In this document: positions 1 to 8,588 of the stretch, piece by piece
How positions within the stretch are numbered: the first letter of the stretch is position 1
Layout: each line of letters starts with the position of its first letter
Assembly: GCF_001717465.1 (NCBI RefSeq)
Contig: NZ_CP017074.1
Span: 1,268,873 to 1,332,872 of the forward strand
Reading direction: 5' to 3'
Length of the DNA: 64,000 bases
Source of the DNA: Luteimonas sp. JM171
GTDB taxonomy: Bacteria; Pseudomonadota; Gammaproteobacteria; Xanthomonadales; Xanthomonadaceae
Notes under the pieces: generated by a model
What the model was told of the DNA's origin: nothing
The model's input: only the letters and a program-made list of their open reading frames with translations
The model's database searches: none
Made by a program: the position numbers and the translations under genes

Positions 1-1030
1 CGAACGTCTGCGGGGGCGGTGCGCCCTGCCCGGGAGCCACGGCGTGGCCGCGGGGGGCCTGGCCCTGGGCCAGGGAATGGGGTGACGCGGGCTGGCCGGG
101 AACGGCGGCATCGCCGCGCGCCGCGTAGCCGGGCGCGGCGGTGTGCGGCAGCCCCGGGTTGCCCGCAATCGCCGGCTGGGCGGGTCCCGGGATCCCTTGC
201 GCCTGGGCGGGTGCGAATGGCACCGACATGCCCTGCCCGGAAGCTGGCGTCATGCCGCCTTGGGCGCCTGCAGCACTCCGGTTTCCAGCTTGGCCTGGCA
301 CTCCACTGTTGCCGGGTGGCCCCTGTGCTGCCTGTGAGGCAGGGGGGCCACCATTGCCAATCACTGCCTGTACCGTGCCTGCCACCTGCGAAGCGACCTG
401 GACCGTCGCGGTGGCGGCGGTGCTGACGACCTGGCTCAACGGACCGTGCCCGGCCATGGTGGCTTGTGCCGACGCGGCCCCGGGCGCAGCCGACGGCCCG
501 TGCCCGGATGGCGCGCCCGCGGCTCCGGGCCCTGGCCCAGACCCTGGGCTGAAGCCTGGACCAGGCGGTCCCGCAGGTGCGCGACCGGGCCCGAATCCCG
601 GGCTGACCGTTGCACCGGGAGGTCCGCCAGGCCCGGGGCCCAAACCAGGGCTGAAGCCGGGACCAGGCGGTCCCGCAGGTCCGCGACCAGGTCCAAATCC
701 CGGAGTGAAGCCAGGTCCGGGCGGTCCCGCCGGCCCAGGTCCAGCGCCCGGACCAGCTCCCGCGTTGAAGCCCGGGCCAGGTGGCCCCCCAGGCCCGCGA
801 CCGGGCCCGAACCCGGGGTTGAAGCCGGGTCCAGGCGGTCCAGCGGGGCCTGGTCCGGGTCCAAACCCTGGACTGAAGCCAGGGCCACCCCGGACCACCG
901 ACTGGAACAGGGGCGAGGTCAGCTGGCCCCGCAGTTCCATGAGCATGCTGGGCCCGCCACCGCGGCCTCCTAGCAGGGAGTTCACCAGGCTGGGCGGACC
1001 GATGGAGGGAAACGAAGGGGCCACGCGCAT
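1..1030 (-). CDS. Gly/Pro-rich repeat protein, 3' end beyond left edge
   Basis: Function unknown. The minus frame from the ATG at 1030 stays open to the left edge (about 343 codons). After a short head (MRVAPSFPSIGPPSL...) residues about 51-172 are seven imperfect 18-residue repeats of the type GF-x-PGFGPG-x-GPAGPPGP. A Ser/Ala/Thr/Val segment follows (around TAATATVQVASQVAGTVQ), then a Gly/Pro/Gln/Ala-rich tail. Composition is that of a low-complexity, collagen-like or surface protein. I see no signal peptide, so the true start may be a non-ATG codon a little upstream; a TAG at about 1099-1101 limits the frame. It lies downstream of the phosphatase on the same strand with about 120 bases between. 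The plus-strand reading of the same DNA is rich in Cys and Trp and is rejected. Confidence 0.6.
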   Translation of the reverse strand, partial: MRVAPSFPSIGPPSLVNSLLGGRGGGPSMLMELRGQLTSPLFQSVVRGGPGFSPGFGPGPGPAGPPGPGFNPGFGPGRGPGGPPGPGFNAGAGPGAGPGPAGPPGPGFTPGFGPGRGPAGPPGPGFSPGLGPGPGGPPGATVSPGFGPGRAPAGPPGPGFSPGSGPGPGAAGAPSGHGPSAAPGAASAQATMAGHGPLSQVVSTAATATVQVASQVAGTVQAVIGNGGPPASQAAQGPPGNSGVPGQAGNRSAAGAQGGMTPASGQGMSVPFAPAQAQGIPGPAQPAIAGNPGLPHTAAPGYAARGDAAVPGQPASPHSLAQGQAPRGHAVAPGQGAPPPQTF

Positions 1031-1153
1031 GCTCCGGAACGGATCGGTCGGCGCGGACCCCCTGCTGGCGCCTGCCCCCAAGCTACCCGTGGGAGCGAAA
1101 GGCGACAGCTGGGGTTGACCCTAGGTTGACGTTCCGGCTGCGCCTTTGGGCGG

Positions 1154-2071
1154 TCAGTCGCCCGTCACGAGGCCCGCGCGCTTGGCGGCCCGGCGCTGAT
1201 CGCGCGAGCGGTCCCAGCGGTTGTCGAACAGGGCCGGTTCCCAGCCACCGTAGGTCGGATTGGGCAGCATCCACCAGCGCCGGCCGAACCAGCCGCCATG
1301 CTCGCGCAAAACGGCGTCGCGCGCGGCGGGGGCATTGGCCGCCAGGTGCGCAAAGTCACCGAGCTGGTCGCCAAACTGCATCAGCACGCGATGGCTGCGG
1401 CCAACCAGCTGGCGCCGGCAGAGCTTGCCGCTGCTGCTGCCCGGCTGCTCGCAACCCTCCACCTGCGTGCCTTTCCCCAGGAACACCCCGTCATGCGCCA
1501 CCGGCAGGCCGTGCGCGCGCAGGTTGGCCAGGGTGTGATCCTTCAGGCGTTGCTCGCGGTTGGTCACGTAGTAAAGGGTGATCCCGCGCGCGGTCGCGGC
1601 GCGGGCGAACTCGATCACCCCCGGCACCGGGGTGGCCTTGCGCTCGGCCACCCAGTCCGCCCAGGTCCCGTCGTCGTATTCCAGCCCATCGCGCACCAGA
1701 CGGGCCTGGTAGATGGAGTTGTCGAGCACCGTCTCGTCGATGTCGAGGATCACGGCGGGCGGCAGGTCCTGCCAGGCGCCCGGGTTGTCGCGCTCCGACG
1801 GCACCAGCGCGTCCCACTGAGGATCGGCGAGCGCCGCGTCGAGCTGGGCGATCGCGCCGCGATACAGGGATGCCAGGGTCGCCTGGTACTCCTGCGAACG
1901 CTGCACCCACAGCACCGCATTGAGGTTGTCGTCGGGAGTTTCCAGCGCCGGTGCGGAGCCGGGCGGCGCGGCCGGGGTGGGCGCAGGCGCGGTGGCGCAT
2001 CCGGCAAGCGCGAGCGACAGCAGCAGGGCCAGCGCGGGCATCAGGCCCCTGGGCGTGGATTGCGGTGCCAT
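1154..2071 (-). CDS. HAD-family acid phosphatase lipoprotein (class B/C, e(P4)-like)
   Basis: Likely a periplasmic, outer-membrane-anchored phosphomonoesterase acting on nucleotides or other small phosphate esters. From the ATG at 2071 (preceded by TTGGAG) the protein is 305 residues. The N-terminus is a lipoprotein signal ending in LAGC (Cys25). The HAD nucleophile motif DIDETVLDN places the catalytic Asp pair at residues 110 and 112. Further on are the Thr motif region (YYVTNRE) and the acidic C-terminal region (LMQFGDQLGDF). This order matches the HAD IIIB/5'-nucleotidase lipoprotein e(P4) family. A longer reading frame from 2110 exists but would put 13 residues in front of a good signal peptide, so the inner ATG is preferred. 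Substrate cannot be told from sequence. Confidence 0.88.
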   Translation of the reverse strand: MAPQSTPRGLMPALALLLSLALAGCATAPAPTPAAPPGSAPALETPDDNLNAVLWVQRSQEYQATLASLYRGAIAQLDAALADPQWDALVPSERDNPGAWQDLPPAVILDIDETVLDNSIYQARLVRDGLEYDDGTWADWVAERKATPVPGVIEFARAATARGITLYYVTNREQRLKDHTLANLRAHGLPVAHDGVFLGKGTQVEGCEQPGSSSGKLCRRQLVGRSHRVLMQFGDQLGDFAHLAANAPAARDAVLREHGGWFGRRWWMLPNPTYGGWEPALFDNRWDRSRDQRRAAKRAGLVTGD

Positions 2072-2133
2072 CGCATGCTCCAATCGGTCAGGGCTGCAAA
2101 GTGTACCCAACCTCCGCTGCGGCCCACGGGGGG

Positions 2134-4131
2134 TCAGTCGTTGAGCAGCGCCTGGATCGCGGCGAACCCGGCGCTGGCGCGCTCCTGCTTGCGCTCGGCG
2201 TCCGCCGCCGGGTCGGCCCCGTCGCGCTGGAGTTCCGCGGCGGGAAGTTCATCAAGGAAGCGGCTGGGCTCCAGCCGCAGCCGGCTGCCCCACTTCTGCG
2301 CCTCGCGCGGATACGACAGCCACAGCCGCTCCTTGGCCCGGGTAATGCCCACGTAGAGCAGGCGGCGCTCCTCGTCCAGGCTGCCCTCGTCAATGCTGGC
2401 CTCGTGCGGCAGCGTGCCCTCGGCCACGCCGATCACGAACACGCAGCGGAACTCCAAGCCCTTGGCCGCGTGCATGCTCATCAGCCGCACCTGGTTGCCT
2501 CCCTCGTCGCGGTCGGCGTGGGTGAGCAGGGCCAGCTGCGCGGCCAGCTCGCCCGCACCGCCGGCGCCGCGTGGGCCTTCGAACCACTCGGCCAGCTCAT
2601 CGAGGTTCCCGCGGCGCATGGCGAACTGGGCCTCGTTGCGGCACTGCGCCTGCAGCGCGGCGAGCAGCCCGGAGCGCTCGTTGAGCGCCCGCACCAGATC
2701 GGCCGCTGGCAGCCGCGCGGCGTCGGCGCGCAGCCCGCGCAGGATGTCGGCGAACCCGCCCAGGGCATTGGCCGCGCGCGCCGGCAGCTGCTTGAGCAGG
2801 CTGATCGATTCGATCGCGCGTGCCATTGGCGTGCCGGCATGGCGGGCCAGTTCGGCGAGCCTGGCCAGCGTGGTCGCGCCGACCTCGCGCCGCGGCGACT
2901 GCACCGCGCGCAGGAAGGCGGCGTCGTCGTCCGGATTGGCCACCAGCCGCAGCCACGACAGCGCATCCTTGACCTCGGCGCGCTCCAGAAACGCGGTGCC
3001 GCCGGAGAGGTGGTAGGGCACGCGGATCATCTGCAGCGCCTTCTCCAGCGCGCGCGACTGGAAGTTGCTGCGGAACAGCACGCAGAAGTCGCTCCACGGG
3101 ATCTGCTTGGCGGTATGCAGGAAATCGATCTCCGCCGCCACGCGCTCGGCCTCGTGGGCCGCATCGCGGCACTCCCACACCCGGATCCGCTCGCCGTCGG
3201 GCTGGGCGCTCCACAGGGTCTTGGGGTGTTCGTGCGGGTTGTTGGCGATCAGCGCGTTGGCCGCGCGCAGCACGCGGTTGGAGCAGCGGTAGTTCTGCTC
3301 CAGCTTCACCACCCGCAGGTCCGGGTAATCCTGGCCGAGCTGGGAGAGGTTTTCCGGGTTGGCGCCGCGCCAGGCGTAGATGCTCTGGTCGTCGTCGCCC
3401 ACGCAGGTGAAGTTGCCCGCCGGCCCGGCCAGCGCCTTGAGCAGCCGGTATTGGGCGTCGTTGGTGTCCTGGCACTCGTCCACCAGCAGGTAGCCGATGC
3501 GCTCGCGCCAGCCCAGGCGAGCGTCCTCGTCGGTCTCGAGCAGCTGCACGGGCAGCCGGATCAGGTCGTCGAAATCGACCGCGTTGAATGTCTCCAGCCG
3601 CGCCTGGTAGCGGGCGTAGAGCGCGGCGGCCTCCAGCTCCCGGGTGCTGCGCGCAGCGGCCTTGGCCTCCTCCGGCGAGAGCCCTCCGTTCTTCGCCCGC
3701 GACACCAGGCCGGCCATCGCCTGCACCGCATCGGGCTTGGCACCGGGCATCAGGTCGCGGAACTGCGCCATGCAGTCGTCGCTGTCGAAGACCGAGAACC
3801 CGCGCCGCAGCCCCACCTTGGCGTGGTCGATCTGCAGCATCCGCAGTCCCAGCGCGTGGAAGGTGCAGACCGTCAGGCCTTCGGCGCCGTCGCCGCGGAT
3901 GCGCCTTGCCACCCGCTCGCGCATTTCCTTCGCCGACTTGTTGGTGAAGGTGATCGCAGCGATGCGCCGAGCCGGGTAGCGGCCCGACGAGACCAGGTGC
4001 GCGATCTTCTCCACGATCACCCGGGTCTTGCCGCTGCCGGCGCCGGCAAGCACCAGCAGCGGTCCGTCGCAATGCAGGACCGCGGCCTGTTGTTGGGGGT
4101 TGAGGCTGTTCAAGGACGATGGAGCGGCCAT
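2134..4131 (-). CDS. rep: ATP-dependent DNA helicase Rep (UvrD/Rep superfamily 1A)
   Basis: 3'-5' SF1 helicase that helps forks pass bound proteins and takes part in replication restart. The 665-residue length matches E. coli Rep. The N-terminus reads LNPQQQAAV, followed by Walker A AGAGSGKT (about 29-36), motif Ia (AITFTNKSAKEM), Walker B VDECQDTN, motif III (GDDDQSIYAWRGA), motif IV (LEQNYR), motif V (MSMHAAKGLEF) and motif VI (EERRLLYVGITRAKE). The ATG at 4131 is chosen over an in-frame TTG at 4143 because family members start just before the LNPQQQ segment. It is divergent from tdk with a gap of about 64 bases. Confidence 0.95.
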   Translation of the reverse strand: MAAPSSLNSLNPQQQAAVLHCDGPLLVLAGAGSGKTRVIVEKIAHLVSSGRYPARRIAAITFTNKSAKEMRERVARRIRGDGAEGLTVCTFHALGLRMLQIDHAKVGLRRGFSVFDSDDCMAQFRDLMPGAKPDAVQAMAGLVSRAKNGGLSPEEAKAAARSTRELEAAALYARYQARLETFNAVDFDDLIRLPVQLLETDEDARLGWRERIGYLLVDECQDTNDAQYRLLKALAGPAGNFTCVGDDDQSIYAWRGANPENLSQLGQDYPDLRVVKLEQNYRCSNRVLRAANALIANNPHEHPKTLWSAQPDGERIRVWECRDAAHEAERVAAEIDFLHTAKQIPWSDFCVLFRSNFQSRALEKALQMIRVPYHLSGGTAFLERAEVKDALSWLRLVANPDDDAAFLRAVQSPRREVGATTLARLAELARHAGTPMARAIESISLLKQLPARAANALGGFADILRGLRADAARLPAADLVRALNERSGLLAALQAQCRNEAQFAMRRGNLDELAEWFEGPRGAGGAGELAAQLALLTHADRDEGGNQVRLMSMHAAKGLEFRCVFVIGVAEGTLPHEASIDEGSLDEERRLLYVGITRAKERLWLSYPREAQKWGSRLRLEPSRFLDELPAAELQRDGADPAADAERKQERASAGFAAIQALLND

Positions 4132-4195
4132 GGGGCGGGGCAAGTGTACAGGGGCACGCGCCGTCGTCCGCCCGGCGGGCCGCTAAAATGCGGCG

Positions 4196-4816
4196 ATGGC
4201 CAAGCTCTACTTCTACTACTCGGCGATGAACGCCGGGAAGACCACGACGCTGCTGCAGTCGGCGCACAACTACCGCGAGCGCGGGATGCGCACCCTGATC
4301 CTGGCGCCGCGGCTGGATGACCGCGCCGGGGGCCGGGTGGCGTCACGGATCGGCCTGCAGTCCGAGGCCGTGGGATTCGATGCCGACACCGACCTTCAGC
4401 AGCTGGTGGAGCGCGACATCGCCGCCCACGGCCCGCTGCACTGCGTGCTGGTGGACGAGTCCCAGTTCCTGTCGCGGGCACAGGTATGGCAGCTGAGCGA
4501 GGTGGTGGATGCGCTTCGCATCCCGGTGCTGTGCTACGGGCTGCGAACGGATTTTCGCGGCGAGCTGTTCGAGGGCAGCCAGCACCTGCTGGCCTGGGCC
4601 GACGAACTGGTGGAGATCAAGACCATCTGCCACAGCGGCAGCAAGGCCACCATGACAGTGCGCGTGGACGCCAGCGGCCGCGCGGTGCAGGAAGGGCCGC
4701 AGGTGGAGATCGGCGGGAACGAGCGCTACGTGTCGGTAAGCCGGTCCGAATTCAAGAAGGTGATGCGGGGCCAGGGGCGGATCGAGCCGCTGCAGCCGGA
4801 TCTTCCGCTGGGCTGA
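4196..4816 (+). CDS. tdk: Thymidine kinase (type II)
   Basis: Cytosolic salvage enzyme phosphorylating thymidine to dTMP. The protein has 206 residues, the usual bacterial length. Walker A is AMNAGKTT (10-17), the catalytic/Walker B segment is LVDESQFL, and the lasso region reads [11 protein letters not shown] followed by [13 protein letters not shown]. In E. coli-type enzymes the equivalents of ICHSG and YVSVSRSEF carry zinc ligands (ICHCG and VSVCRKH). Here three of the four ligand positions appear to be Ser, Ser and Glu, so the structural zinc site is probably lost. The last 65 bases overlap, tail to tail, the end of the kinase gene on the other strand. Confidence 0.93.
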   Translation: MAKLYFYYSAMNAGKTTTLLQSAHNYRERGMRTLILAPRLDDRAGGRVASRIGLQSEAVGFDADTDLQQLVERDIAAHGPLHCVLVDESQFLSRAQVWQLSEVVDALRIPVLCYGLRTDFRGELFEGSQHLLAWADELVEIKTICHSGSKATMTVRVDASGRAVQEGPQVEIGGNERYVSVSRSEFKKVMRGQGRIEPLQPDLPLG

Positions 4817-6950
4817 GGGCGGCGTCGGCTTCAGGCGCCGATTCGAAGTCTTGCTCTTGGGCCGGCGCGGGCCCGGTGGGCGCTGCCAGCTGTTCGAGCA
4901 ATGCGGCGTATTCGTTGCGGGCCTCGCGGGTCGTGCCGTGGTGCGGGCCAAGCAGGCCGGCCGCGGCGCTGACCGCGCCGGCGCACGCCTGCGAGGCGCC
5001 GTGCAGGCGTCCGGCCCGGGCGCGCAGCGCGCAGATCTCGCGCAGCACCCGGATCGTGAGCGGATTGCGGTCACCCACCGTGCCCTGGAGCTGGTCGTGG
5101 GCCGCCTCCAGCCCGCGCAGCGCGGCCTCGTACCGGCCCGCGTCGGCTTCCAGGCCGGCGAGGTCGGCCATGTTCTCGGCGATGCCGGCGCTTCCCGGCA
5201 GGCGGTCGCGGCGCAGGGCGAGGGCACGCCGGAACTGGGCGGCCGCCTGCTCGCGCTGGCCAAGCGCGCGGTGGCAGCGGCCCAGCTGGGTGTGGAATCC
5301 CGCGGCCTGGCGCGGCAGCCGCCGCTCCTGGCGGCGGGCCAGCGGCTGCAGCTCCTGCATATGCTCCACGCACTGGCCGGCACCGCGGGTCAGGCGCAGG
5401 GCGTGCCCCAGGTCGGTGGCCGATTCCAGGCGCAGCCCCGCGGGCGCGTTGTCCGCGGCGGCCAGGAGGCCCGCCTGCCGCGTCAGCAGCTCCAGCGCTT
5501 CGGCGCGGTCGCCCAGTCCCAGGCGCAGCCGACCGATGACGCCCAGCAGCGCGGCGCGTGCCATGGGCTGCCGCTCCAGCTCCGCCTCGCCACGCTCAAC
5601 CCCGGCTTCCAGCAGCTGGCGTACGTCCAGGGGCGCCTCGCCGCGCGCCTCGCCCGCGTCCTGGAACAGGCTGATCACGAAATTCTGCATCGCCTGGGCG
5701 CGCTCGGCATCCTGCAGCGCCAGGCGCGACTGCCAGGCCACCAGGCCCAGGGCCGTGGCCATGACCGCGAGCACAAGGGCCGCGGTCGAAAGCGGCCAGC
5801 GGTGCCGGCGCAGGAACTTGCCGGCGCGGTAGGCAATGCGCTGCGGGCGCGCCAGCACCGGCTTGCCGTCGAGATGGCGCTGCAGGTCCTGGGCCATCGC
5901 CTCCACCGAGGCGTACCGCTGCTCGTAGCGCTTGGACATCGCCTTGAGCACGATGTTGTCCAGGTCCCCGGCAACCGCGCGGGCCCGCCGCTGCAGCGCG
6001 GCCGCCGAGCCGGGCTCGGCCTCGGCGCGGCGCTGAAGCGCCTGCGACGGGCGCATCGGGTCGCCGTGCAGGATCGCCTCTTCCCATTGCGCGTCGCTCT
6101 TGTGGCGAGGCGCATAGGGCTTGGTCCCGGCCAGCAGTTCGTACAGCACCACGCCCAGGGAATAGACATCGGTGAGGGTGGAGACCGGCTCGCCGCGGAT
6201 CTGCTCCGGCGCTGCATAGTGCAGGGTGAAGGCCCGCGCGCCGGTACGCGTATGGTCGGGCAGGTCGGCGCTGTCGAGCAGCTTGGCGATGCCGAAATCC
6301 AGCAGCCGGACCTCGTCCAGCGGGGTGACCAGGATGTTGGAGGGCTTGAGGTCGCGGTGGACGATGAGGTTGGCATGGGCGTGGCTCACCGCGTCGCAGA
6401 CCTGCAGGAACAGCTGCACCAGCGGGCGCACCTCCGGTTCACGTCGCTCGCACCAGTCGCTGATCGGCTCGCCGTCCACGTAGTCCAGCGCCAGGTACGG
6501 CTGGTTGTCGGCGCTGATGCCCGCGTCGAGCAGGCGCGCGATGTGGGCATGCTCGAGCCGGGCCAGGATCTCGCGCTCGCGGGTGAAGCGCAGCCGCAGG
6601 CCGGGGTCGGCGAGGCCGGGGCGCAGCAGCTTCAGTGCAACCCGCCGCTGATACAGGCCATCGGCGCGGCTGGCCAGCCAGACCTGGCCCATGCCGCCTT
6701 CGCCCAGCAGCCGCTCCAGCCGGTATGGGCCCACCTGGCTGCCGGGCCGGGCGCCGGGCAGGGGCGCCACCAGCGGGGTATCCAGGAAGGTCCCGGCGTC
6801 ATCCTCCAGGGCCAGCAGCGCTTCCAGTTCCCCGGCCAGCCGCGGGTCCTCGGCGCGCATGGCTGCAAGGCTCCGGGAGCGGGCGTGCGGCTCCAGCTCC
6901 AGCAGGGCATCCAGCAGCGGCGACAGCATGCGCCAGCGTTCAGCGTCCAT
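4752..6950 (-). CDS. Transmembrane Ser/Thr protein kinase with C-terminal TPR-like region
   Basis: Hanks-type kinase of 732 residues. The glycine loop is GEGGMG (83-88), Lys107 in VALKLL is the ATP-binding lysine, HRDLKPSN starts at 198, DFG is at 218-220 and YAAPEQ marks the activation segment. A single hydrophobic helix at about 386-407 separates the cytosolic kinase domain from an Ala/Leu/Arg-rich helical region with TPR-like pairs (for example residues in [18 protein letters not shown]), predicted to be extracytoplasmic. The gene follows the ECF sigma gene by 44 bases, so the two are probably one operon. This matches kinase-controlled ECF systems in which the kinase phosphorylates the sigma factor. 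The C-terminal tail is low-complexity and overlaps tdk in the antisense direction. Confidence 0.9.
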   Translation of the reverse strand: MDAERWRMLSPLLDALLELEPHARSRSLAAMRAEDPRLAGELEALLALEDDAGTFLDTPLVAPLPGARPGSQVGPYRLERLLGEGGMGQVWLASRADGLYQRRVALKLLRPGLADPGLRLRFTREREILARLEHAHIARLLDAGISADNQPYLALDYVDGEPISDWCERREPEVRPLVQLFLQVCDAVSHAHANLIVHRDLKPSNILVTPLDEVRLLDFGIAKLLDSADLPDHTRTGARAFTLHYAAPEQIRGEPVSTLTDVYSLGVVLYELLAGTKPYAPRHKSDAQWEEAILHGDPMRPSQALQRRAEAEPGSAAALQRRARAVAGDLDNIVLKAMSKRYEQRYASVEAMAQDLQRHLDGKPVLARPQRIAYRAGKFLRRHRWPLSTAALVLAVMATALGLVAWQSRLALQDAERAQAMQNFVISLFQDAGEARGEAPLDVRQLLEAGVERGEAELERQPMARAALLGVIGRLRLGLGDRAEALELLTRQAGLLAAADNAPAGLRLESATDLGHALRLTRGAGQCVEHMQELQPLARRQERRLPRQAAGFHTQLGRCHRALGQREQAAAQFRRALALRRDRLPGSAGIAENMADLAGLEADAGRYEAALRGLEAAHDQLQGTVGDRNPLTIRVLREICALRARAGRLHGASQACAGAVSAAAGLLGPHHGTTREARNEYAALLEQLAAPTGPAPAQEQDFESAPEADAALSPAEDPAAAARSAPGPASPS

Positions 6951-6994
6951 GGCGCTCCCCGCCGCCGGGCCGGCAGCGGCCGGTGTGGTGGAAC

Positions 6995-7573
6995 TCAGTC
7001 GGCGCCGGCGTTTTCATCCTGCAGCGCGGACAGCAGGAACATCCTTGCCTTCTGCCAGTCCCGGCGCACGCTGCGCTCGGAGCGCTCCAGCAGCGCGCCG
7101 ATCTCCAGTTCCGAAAGACCGGCGAAATACCGCAGCTCCACGACCCGCGCCAGGCGCTCGTCAACGCGGGCCAGCTGCTCCAGCGCAGCGTCCAGCGCCA
7201 GCATGTCCTCGTCCAGGTGCAGGCCGCCGGGCAGGTCCTCGGGCAGGTCGGTGACCCGGTGCTGGTCGCCGCCGCGCTTGCGTGCCATGCGCTGGCGGGC
7301 ATAGTCGACCACCACCGATCGCATCGCCGAGGCGGCGTAGGCAAAGAAGTGGGTGCGGTCCTCGAAGCGTGCCCCGCGTCCGCCCACGAGCTTCAGGTAG
7401 GCCTCGTGGACCAGCGCAGTCGCGTCCAGGGTCTGCCCGTACTGGCCGGACAGCTGGCGCCGGGCCATTGAGTGCAGCTCCTGGTAGAGGGTGGCCAGTA
7501 CCTGGTCGAGCGCCGCGCGGTCCCCCTCCCTCGCAGCGTCCAGCCACCGGGTGATGTCAGCGGTATCCGCCAT
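6995..7573 (-). CDS. ECF-type sigma factor, kinase-linked
   Basis: RNA polymerase sigma factor of the extracytoplasmic function group, 192 residues. Region 2 includes DATALVHEAYLKLVG and THFFAYAASAMRSVVVDYAR; region 4 includes VVELRYFAGLSELEIGALLERSERSV-type helix-turn-helix sequence. The start ATG at 7573 has GGGGAG five bases upstream; an upstream in-frame codon at 7660 would add an unconserved leader. No anti-sigma factor gene is adjacent. Instead a Ser/Thr kinase follows, as in EcfP-PknT of Vibrio and EcfK-PknS of Xanthomonas, where activation is by phosphorylation in region 2. That mechanism is an inference here. Confidence 0.9.
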   Translation of the reverse strand: MADTADITRWLDAAREGDRAALDQVLATLYQELHSMARRQLSGQYGQTLDATALVHEAYLKLVGGRGARFEDRTHFFAYAASAMRSVVVDYARQRMARKRGGDQHRVTDLPEDLPGGLHLDEDMLALDAALEQLARVDERLARVVELRYFAGLSELEIGALLERSERSVRRDWQKARMFLLSALQDENAGAD

Positions 7574-7635
7574 GGAACTCCCCCGCGGTGTCGAACCCAC
7601 TATATACATGAACTGTGCGCCGTGTGGCGCTTTTG

Positions 7636-8448
7636 CTAGCGCTGGCAGCGGCCGCACCACACGGTCGTGCGCTGGCCCACCACGCCCTGGCGCAGGGCGG
7701 CGCCGCAGCGTTGGCAGGGCTGCCCGCCGCGGCCGTAGGTGGAAAGCTCCTGCTCGAAGTAGCCCGGCGCGCCGTCCGGGGCGAGGAAATCACGCAGCGT
7801 GGTGCCCCCGCGTTCGATGGCGGCCCGCAGGATCCGCTTCACCGCGTCGGCCAAAGCGCCATAGCGCGCGCGGGACACCCGGCCCGCGGCGCGCAACGGC
7901 GAGATCCCGGCCATGAACAGCGCCTCGGCGGCGTAGATGTTGCCGACCCCCACCACCACCGACTGGTCCATCAGGAAGGTCTTGACCGGCGCCCTGCGCC
8001 CGCGCGAGAGCCGCCACAGCCAGTCGCCGTCGAAACCGTCGGCCAGCGGCTCCGGGCCCAGCGAGCGCAGCAGCGGGTGCTCTTCACCCGGGGGCTGCCA
8101 CAGCAGGCAGCCGAAGCGGCGCGGGTCGTTGAAGCGCAGTGCCCGGCCGTCATCGAGCACCAGGTCGAAATGATCGTGGGCGCGCACCGGCGTGCCGGCG
8201 GGCGCCAGCCGCAGGCTGCCCGACATGCCCAGGTGCATCAGCGCGCTGCCCGCGGCCGTATCCAGCAGCAGGTACTTGGCGCGCCGGCGGATGCCGTCCA
8301 CGCGCTGGCCGGGCAGCAACTGCGGGACCTCGGGGGGAATCGGCCAGCGCAGGTCCGCGCGGCGCAGCACCACCTGTTCCACCCAGCGGCCGGCGACGTG
8401 CGGCGCCAGTCCGCGGCGGGTGGTTTCGACTTCGGGCAGCTCGGGCAT
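7636..8448 (-). CDS. mutM: Formamidopyrimidine-DNA glycosylase (Fpg)
   Basis: Base-excision repair glycosylase/AP lyase removing 8-oxoguanine and formamidopyrimidines. The protein has 270 residues and begins [14 protein letters not shown], where Pro2 is the catalytic nucleophile and Glu3 assists. The helix-two-turn-helix ([19 protein letters not shown]) and the C-terminal four-cysteine zinc finger (CQRCG ... WCGRC) are intact. The start is fixed because the family needs Pro directly after Met; an ORF extension to 8484 is rejected. It is followed, after 62 bases, by the sigma factor gene on the same strand. Confidence 0.97.
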   Translation of the reverse strand: MPELPEVETTRRGLAPHVAGRWVEQVVLRRADLRWPIPPEVPQLLPGQRVDGIRRRAKYLLLDTAAGSALMHLGMSGSLRLAPAGTPVRAHDHFDLVLDDGRALRFNDPRRFGCLLWQPPGEEHPLLRSLGPEPLADGFDGDWLWRLSRGRRAPVKTFLMDQSVVVGVGNIYAAEALFMAGISPLRAAGRVSRARYGALADAVKRILRAAIERGGTTLRDFLAPDGAPGYFEQELSTYGRGGQPCQRCGAALRQGVVGQRTTVWCGRCQR

Positions 8449-8588
8449 GGATGCCAAGGTGGAGACGACGGCGCGCCGCTGCAAGGGCGCCGATGAACGC
8501 GGGCAGCGGCGTGGGCGCGGCGTGATGGAAATCGCCGGCGCCTGCCCGCATCATGGATGGCCGCAAAACACCCCCGGTTCCGTCGCTG

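Noticed and set aside
141..1118. Plus-strand 325-codon Gly/Pro-rich frame at the left edge
   Set aside because: It contains many Cys and Trp outside the repeats and has no ribosome binding site. The opposite strand gives a balanced protein without stops up to the edge, so the plus frame is its shadow.
1951..4320. 789-codon plus-strand open frame
   Set aside because: It is rich in Gln, His, Arg and Gly and lies exactly opposite rep, whose helicase motifs are complete; a typical high-GC shadow.
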